Positions 58,702-64,000 of a stretch of 64,000 bases of DNA are shown here, in pieces. The notes below the pieces were generated by a model. That model did not search any database. It was not told the origin of the DNA and was given only the letters and a program-made list of their open reading frames with translations. Positions within the stretch are counted from its first letter, which is position 1. Every line of letters begins with the position of its first letter. Made by a program: the position numbers and the translations under genes. Origin of the DNA: Actinoplanes couchii (GTDB taxonomy: Bacteria > Actinomycetota > Actinomycetes > Mycobacteriales > Micromonosporaceae); assembly GCF_016862075.1 (NCBI RefSeq), contig NZ_BOMG01000104.1, forward strand, positions 1 through 64,000, written 5' to 3'.

Positions 58702-59229
58702 TCAGAGCCCGATCCAGTAGCGTCGCTTGCGCCCGACAGGTGTGTCGCGCACGTCCTCGAGCACTCCGCCGTTCTTCTCGATCACCCGTGCCGATGCGGC
58801 GTTGTCCTCGTCGCAGGTGATGAGCACGGAGCCGAGACGTTGTCGCCGAGCCGCGTCCAAAACCTCGGCGAGCGCCCAGCTCGCCACGCCGTGACCCCGC
58901 GCAGAGGGCCGAACGCTGTAGCCGATGTGGCCCGCCGCCTGGAGCAGGAAGTCGGTCAGCGCGTATCGCAACGAGATGGTCCCGAGCACGAAGTCCTCGG
59001 GACTGACGATCCACCAGTACGCGGCATGCACCAAGCCGGTGGCCGGCGGCCGGCTCTCGTCGCTCTCGCGGTGCAGCCGCGCCACCCACTCGGCGAAACC
59101 GGACGGCGAATCGAGGTCGTCGCCAGGGCGCAGACCGCTGCCGGGCTGGTGGACGCCGATGCCCCACTCGTCGCGCGACGCCAACCATGCCGCACGTAGT
59201 TCCGTCGTCGGGCTGATCAGCTTGAGCAC
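58702..59229 (-). CDS. GNAT-family acetyltransferase
   Basis: A 175-residue protein like the COG3981-type predicted acetyltransferases: FAEWVARLHRESDESRPPAT, HAAYWWIVSPEDFVLGTISL, the acetyl-CoA loop SVRPSARGHGVASWAL and DEDNAASARVIEKNGGVLED. I chose GTG 59229, about 10 nt after GAGGGG; the alternative TTG 59238 would sit directly on that site. The substrate is unknown. It converges on the membrane protein gene with 9 bp between them. Confidence 0.85.
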   Translation of the reverse strand: MLKLISPTTELRAAWLASRDEWGIGVHQPGSGLRPGDDLDSPSGFAEWVARLHRESDESRPPATGLVHAAYWWIVSPEDFVLGTISLRYALTDFLLQAAGHIGYSVRPSARGHGVASWALAEVLDAARRQRLGSVLITCDEDNAASARVIEKNGGVLEDVRDTPVGRKRRYWIGL

Positions 59230-59261
59230 GGACTTCAACCCCTCTTCTTCCTGTACGCCGT

Positions 59262-59450
59262 AAGCCGCCCTTCGAGTCGGTCAACGACACGTTGAAAGGC
59301 CAACTCGACCTCGAACTACACGGCGGCCGCAGCATCGAAGGCGTCACCGTCCGCATCGCCCAGCGCATCCTCGCCATGACCGCCGCGATCTGGCACAACC
59401 GCACCACCGGTCAGCCCCTGACCAGGTCACTGATCGCCTACGACCACTGA
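59262..59450 (+). pseudogene. Transposase C-terminal remnant (IS982-like)
   Basis: The plus strand reads PFESVNDTLKGQLDLELHGG, then RSIEGVTVRIAQRILAMTAA, IWHN and SLIAYDH before TGA (59448-59450). The pattern ESVN-LK-L-LE-HGGR and the LAMTAAIWHN helix match the end of DDE transposases of the IS982 kind. The catalytic N-terminal two thirds are missing, and the upstream junction lies just after the acetyltransferase start. Confidence 0.75.
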
Positions 59451-59676
59451 CCCCGGTTAGGACTTACTCGTCTAGATCCACTGACGTGACCGATCCTCAT
59501 CTTTCACGCCAGCGAGTGATCACTGTCTACCGCGAACCCGGAGAACGATCTCCAAACGGATCCAACGCATAGATCACGTCGAACAGTTCGTGACCGCCCT
59601 CCGAGAATCACGGCTTCAGGAGCGGGTGCGCAACCCCGGCCGGGTTCGGAACGCGGCGCCGGCGTCCCGTCGGTGA

Positions 59677-60237
59677 TCAGTGGCCGAGGGCTGCCTTGAT
59701 CAGGGAGACGGCTGCGGCCGCTGCCGCGAGCAGGACACCGGAGAGCACTGGCCAGCCGCGGGCCCGGTCGGACGGGCGCAGCCGCTCGATGATCAGGCCG
59801 ACCAGGCTCATCCGGATCAGCAGGTAGATCTCCGACGCGGTCACCGCAGCTCCCGCCTCGATCGAGCCTCTGCTGCCGGCCAGCAGGAACAGGGCCGGGA
59901 CCAGCGCCGACGAGAAGATCGGCAGCGCGTCCCGCAAGCCGCGCACGAACCCGCCCGGGGCCGGGGGACGGTCGTGCGCGCGGTGGCCGACCAACTCGGC
60001 GAAGACGTGCGCGATGTACGTCGACGCCGCCACCCCCAGCACCACCAGCGCGGCGTGGCCGTGCCGGACGGTGTCGGCGGTGAACGGCACGATGGTGGCG
60101 AACGTGATGATGTTGCCGTACACGTAGGCGGAGATCCTGGCCGCTGCCTGCTCCCGCGGCAGCGACGGATCGGCCCGGAACCGGACGATGCCGAGACCGC
60201 CTGGATGCCGCCGGCGCCGATCGCTCGACCGGCTCAT
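59677..60237 (-). CDS. Integral membrane protein of unknown function
   Basis: A 186-residue protein starting MSRSSDRRRRHPGG, with about four to five hydrophobic segments (YVYGNIITFATIVPF, AALVVLGVAASTYIAHVFAE, LPIFSSALVPALFLLAG, VLSGVLLAAAAAAVSLI). The motif STYIAHVFAELVGH is a conserved-looking helix with acid and His residues in the membrane. I do not recognise a family. I chose the ATG at 60237; the longer frame (to 60327) adds a non-membrane leader. Confidence 0.65.
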   Translation of the reverse strand: MSRSSDRRRRHPGGLGIVRFRADPSLPREQAAARISAYVYGNIITFATIVPFTADTVRHGHAALVVLGVAASTYIAHVFAELVGHRAHDRPPAPGGFVRGLRDALPIFSSALVPALFLLAGSRGSIEAGAAVTASEIYLLIRMSLVGLIIERLRPSDRARGWPVLSGVLLAAAAAAVSLIKAALGH

Positions 60238-60374
60238 GTGACGGACCGCGCGATGCGCACGGAGGGGATGCGGGATGCCATGCGCGGCGCAGTACCCGGC
60301 CGCGACAAACTTGAAAACCACGACCATTTTGTACGGTCGGAGCAGAGCTCTGCCCCGTCACCGCGACGAGGGCC

Positions 60375-60830
60375 TCACCCGAGGCCGCCCCGCGGGCTCC
60401 GGGCGTATGCGAGCGTAGCGGGAACACCGACAGCCAGCATCCTGCGCCGCACTCTGCCCAGCAACCGCGACATGAAGAAGCCGCCTACCCCCGTAAACCC
60501 GGTGTGCGCCCAGGTGAAACGGGTGCCGGCCGGAGTCGGCTCCAGCGTGTAGGTGACGAAGGTCGGCGCGTCGCCCTCGTCCCCGACCCAGGTGTAACGC
60601 AGCAGCCGGGGCGCCTGCACCTCGAGGATCTCGCAGTCGACGATGCCCCGCCACACCGGCGTCTTCTCGGCCACGAACCGGAACCGGGTGCCCGGTGCGA
60701 GCACGAACCCCTCGGGCCGCCCGCCCTTGCCGGTGGTGGTCCAGCGGCCCATCAGCTCCGGCTCGGTGAGGACGGCCCAGACCTGCTCGATCGGGTGCGG
60801 ATAGTCCTGCACGATGCGGTATTCGCTCAT
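60375..60830 (-). CDS. SRPBCC (AHSA1/polyketide-cyclase-like) protein
   Basis: A 151-residue START-like protein: YRIVQDYPHPIEQVWAVLTE with ELMGRWTTT, the classic N-terminal helix-grip start, then GTRFRFVAEK, LRYTWVGDEG and TFTWAHTGFTG. These proteins bind small hydrophobic ligands; activity is unknown. It is divergent from a TetR regulator, and the 57-bp gap has a 17-bp dyad, so it is probably a regulated target. Confidence 0.85.
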   Translation of the reverse strand: MSEYRIVQDYPHPIEQVWAVLTEPELMGRWTTTGKGGRPEGFVLAPGTRFRFVAEKTPVWRGIVDCEILEVQAPRLLRYTWVGDEGDAPTFVTYTLEPTPAGTRFTWAHTGFTGVGGFFMSRLLGRVRRRMLAVGVPATLAYARSPRGGLG

Positions 60831-60844
60831 ACCGCCGAACGATA

Positions 60845-60861
60845 TTTACCGTCACTGTAAA
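60845..60861. promoter_or_regulatory. TetR operator between SRPBCC and TetR genes
   Basis: TTTACCGTCACTGTAAA is a 17-bp dyad with one mismatched pair, lying 14 bp from the SRPBCC start and 26 bp from the TetR start. Confidence 0.65.
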
Positions 60862-60887
60862 AATCAAGTGAGTGTAGAATTCGGGGC

Positions 60888-61523
<636 letters not shown>

Positions 61524-61739
61524 CCCGGGCGAGCGCTGGGGGTCGTCGCGTTCAGCATGTCGCTGCCGGCCACCCGGGTCGCGGCCGAGGCTCCCGAGCC
61601 GCTCCCTTTCGACCCAGCCTCCTAGGACGGCCAAGGCCGTGAGGGGCGCGCCACCGCGGCGAGACCGCGCGAGGCGACAGCGGGCAGCAGTTTCGGGATG
61701 TTCTATATTCAGCCGGACGATCCGTAACGGCCGAGTTCG

Positions 61740-64000
61740 ATGGGTGGCAGCTCAGTGACCATGACGCCGCTGCTCGCCGGTGATCCCGACCGGCTCGGGC
61801 AGTACCAGTTGCTGGGCCGTCTCGGCGCCGGCGGCATGGGCACCGTCTTCCTCGGCACCGCCCCCGACGGGCAGCGGGTCGCGGTCAAGGCCATCCGTCC
61901 CGAGTGGTCCTCCGACCCCGCCTTCCTCGCCCGGTTCCGCAGCGAGGTGAAACGGGCCCGCGAGGTCCCCCCGTTCTGCACCGCGGCGGTTCTGGACGCC
62001 GACGTCGAGCACGATCCGCCCTACCTGGTCGTCGAGTTCGTCGACGGCCCCAGCCTGGCCAGTGTCGTCCGCGAGCGGGGACCCCTCAAACCCTCCGAGG
62101 TGTACGGTCTGGCAGTCGGCGTGGCCACCGCCCTGGTCGCCATCCACGGCGCCGGTGTCGTGCACCGCGACCTGAAACCGGCGAACGTCCTGGTCGCCGT
62201 CGGCCTGCCCAAGGTGATCGACTTCGGGATCGCCCGCGGCACCGAGCTCAGCGCCGAGTTGACCGGCCCCGATCAGGTGATGGGCACGGTCGGCTACGTC
62301 GCCCCGGAGAGCCTCGACGGCTCCGGAAAGGCCGGCCCGGCCGCCGACGTGTTCGCCTGGGGCGTGCTGATCGGGTACGCGGCGACCGGCAGCACCCCGT
62401 TCCACGGCGACTCCCCGATGGCGACGATCGGCCGGATGCTCACCCAGCCGCCCGACCTGACCGGCATCCCCGACTCGCTGCGCGACCTGGTCGCCACCAC
62501 TCTGGAGAAGGACCCGTCGGCCCGGCCCACCGCCCGGGAACTGCTCGACTCGCTGCTCAGCATGGGCACCGCCGACGTGTCGTCGAACGTCACCCCGGAA
62601 CTGCGGCAGGCCGCGCTCGCCGCCCGGGCCCGGTCCCGGCTGCGCCGCTGGCCGCGCCGATTGCTGACCGCGGCCGTCGTGGCGGTGCTGCTCGGCGGGG
62701 CCGGGTTCGCCGCGATCCGCGCCCGCGCCGACGCCGACCGTGCCTCCGACCAGGCGAGACAGCAGGAACGGACGCTCGTGCAACAGGATCTGCTGGCCCG
62801 TTCGGCGGCGGCCCTGACCGCGGATCCGGGCCTGGCGTCGCGACTGGCGGTCAGCGCCTACGGCATGGACCGGTCGGCACGCAGTGGCGCGGCGGTGATG
62901 GCGGCCCTGGCCACCGGCTACGCCGGCGAGCTGACCACGGGCTCCCCGGTCGTCAGCGCCGCGTTCCGGCCCGACGGCAAAGCGGTCGCCATCGGTGGGG
63001 AGAGCACCGCCGAGTTGTGGACGGAGACGGGAGCGGGCTTCCGTCGTACCGGAAATCTGCCCTCGAACTTGGGAAACGTGAACGAGCTGGCCTTCAGCCC
63101 GGACGGCCGCACCCTGGCCGTCGCCGCCGACCGGCTCACCGTGTGGAACGTCGCCGACACGTCCGCCCCACGCCTGCTCACCACCCAGGCCGGCAGCTCG
63201 GCGGTCACCGACGTGCGGTTCAGCGCGGACGGCCGGCGGCTGTTCACCGTCGCGGCCCGGGCCACCCTCTGGGACGTCCGCGAACCGGGCCGGCCGCGCG
63301 CGCTCTGGACCAGCACCAGCACCGCGCTGCCGACCGTGATGAACGCGGACTCCACCCTGCTCGCCGGCACCGGTGAGGACGGGCGGCTGACGCTCTGGCG
63401 CGCCGACGGATCCCGGACCGTCACCGGCGTCTCCACCGGCACCCCGGTCGCCCTCAGCGCGACCAGCCGGATCCTCGCGGTCCAGGACGGCGAGAAGGCG
63501 ATCCACTTCTACGACCTGACCGACCCGGCGGAGCCGCGGCGCCGGGGCACCATCACGGTCTCCGGGGATCGACTGTCGACGGCGGAGTTCAACGCCGCGG
63601 GTACGACCATCGCGCTCGGCCGCACCGACGGCACCGTCGAGGTGTGGAACGTCGCCGACCCGGACTCCCCGGTGCAGACCAAGACGATGACCCGGACCGG
63701 CGGGTGGATCACCTCGATCGACTTCAGCCCCGACGGCGCCCGGATCCTGACACCGGGCCCGCGCCTGACCAAGGCGGCGATGCTGTGGCAGATCGACGGT
63801 TTCGCGTTGCGCCGCCGGGCCACTCTCCAGGGCAGCACGGTGATCCCGTCCCGGACGGTGTCGGTGTCGGCCGAGGACGTGGTGGCCGCCGGATCCGCCG
63901 AGCGCCTGGACTACTGGGACGTCATCGACGCCGGGAACCCGAAACCGGCCGGGACCGCAAAACTCGTCCCGTCCGCCGGTGAACCGCTGGTGAGCAGTAC
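61740..64000 (+). CDS. Membrane Ser/Thr protein kinase with C-terminal WD40-like propeller (3' end outside window)
   Basis: Open to the window end, at least 753 residues. The kinase domain has RLGAGGMGTVF, VAVKAI, HRDLKPANVLV (near residue 141), DFGIARG and GTVGYVAPES. One membrane helix follows (near 309-326, LLTAAVVAVLLGGAGFAAI), then a short helical region and a series of beta-propeller blades (FSPDGRTLAVAADRLTVWNV, FSADGRRLFTVAARATLWDV, FSPDGARILTPG). Kinases with an external propeller probably sense proteins or ligands outside the cell. Starts at ATG 61740, GTG 61755 and ATG 61761 are all possible; I list the longest. TATATT at 61704-61709 may be the -10 box. Confidence 0.9.
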   Translation, partial: MGGSSVTMTPLLAGDPDRLGQYQLLGRLGAGGMGTVFLGTAPDGQRVAVKAIRPEWSSDPAFLARFRSEVKRAREVPPFCTAAVLDADVEHDPPYLVVEFVDGPSLASVVRERGPLKPSEVYGLAVGVATALVAIHGAGVVHRDLKPANVLVAVGLPKVIDFGIARGTELSAELTGPDQVMGTVGYVAPESLDGSGKAGPAADVFAWGVLIGYAATGSTPFHGDSPMATIGRMLTQPPDLTGIPDSLRDLVATTLEKDPSARPTARELLDSLLSMGTADVSSNVTPELRQAALAARARSRLRRWPRRLLTAAVVAVLLGGAGFAAIRARADADRASDQARQQERTLVQQDLLARSAAALTADPGLASRLAVSAYGMDRSARSGAAVMAALATGYAGELTTGSPVVSAAFRPDGKAVAIGGESTAELWTETGAGFRRTGNLPSNLGNVNELAFSPDGRTLAVAADRLTVWNVADTSAPRLLTTQAGSSAVTDVRFSADGRRLFTVAARATLWDVREPGRPRALWTSTSTALPTVMNADSTLLAGTGEDGRLTLWRADGSRTVTGVSTGTPVALSATSRILAVQDGEKAIHFYDLTDPAEPRRRGTITVSGDRLSTAEFNAAGTTIALGRTDGTVEVWNVADPDSPVQTKTMTRTGGWITSIDFSPDGARILTPGPRLTKAAMLWQIDGFALRRRATLQGSTVIPSRTVSVSAEDVVAAGSAERLDYWDVIDAGNPKPAGTAKLVPSAGEPLVSS

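Noticed and set aside
61752..63506. Long minus-strand frame at the right end
   Set aside because: Opposite a kinase with complete catalytic motifs on the plus strand; no domain is recognisable. The true kinase frame has no stop before the window ends.

Overview
The window is high-GC DNA with strong third-position G/C bias, GTG/TTG starts, rare TTA codons, large modular PKS and NRPS genes, F420/LLM-type oxidoreductases, many one- and two-component regulators and secreted hydrolases. This points to a filamentous actinomycete. A Micromonosporaceae-like genus such as Actinoplanes or Micromonospora is my guess, from general style only. I recognise no tRNA, rRNA or CRISPR array.

Layout. (1) 1-17662: the 3' end of a giant type I modular polyketide synthase gene, cut by the window edge. 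It has three complete KS-AT-DH-KR-ACP modules, a partial one before them, and a C-terminal docking domain instead of a thioesterase. All ATs carry malonyl-type motifs and all modules reduce to the alkene level, so it builds a conjugated polyene segment. (2) 17.7-22.7 kb: a 2H phosphoesterase, an OmpR-type two-component system with an operator array, a divergent DUF2079 membrane protein, and a secreted trypsin-like protease with a TTA codon. (3) 23.0-27.7 kb: a large secreted GH78 alpha-L-rhamnosidase behind a LacI-type operator. (4) 27.8-34.6 kb: an acetyltransferase, two small proteins, and a module with an ABC exporter, a secreted S33 hydrolase and a divergent DesK/DesR-like two-component system. 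(5) 34.6-48.8 kb: an accessory stretch of small regulator/enzyme pairs (TetR-SDR, MerR-crotonase, MarR-FMN reductase/GNAT fusion, PadR-membrane protein), each with readable operators. Secreted proteases and lectin-like proteins, a membrane-anchored phosphodiesterase fusion and several gene remnants lie between them.

(6) 49.4-58.1 kb: a compact, translationally coupled cassette: a dimodular NRPS (A-PCP-C-A-PCP-degenerate PCP-TE), MbtH, a sulfotransferase and an ABC exporter. It looks like a complete small pathway for a possibly sulfated dipeptide and is the most interesting locus here. (7) 58.1-64.0 kb: a membrane protein, an acetyltransferase, a transposase remnant, an SRPBCC/TetR divergent pair, and the 5' part of a Ser/Thr kinase with a C-terminal beta-propeller that runs off the window.

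Convergent gene pairs are mostly separated by GC-rich hairpins without T-tracts, which I list as likely terminators.
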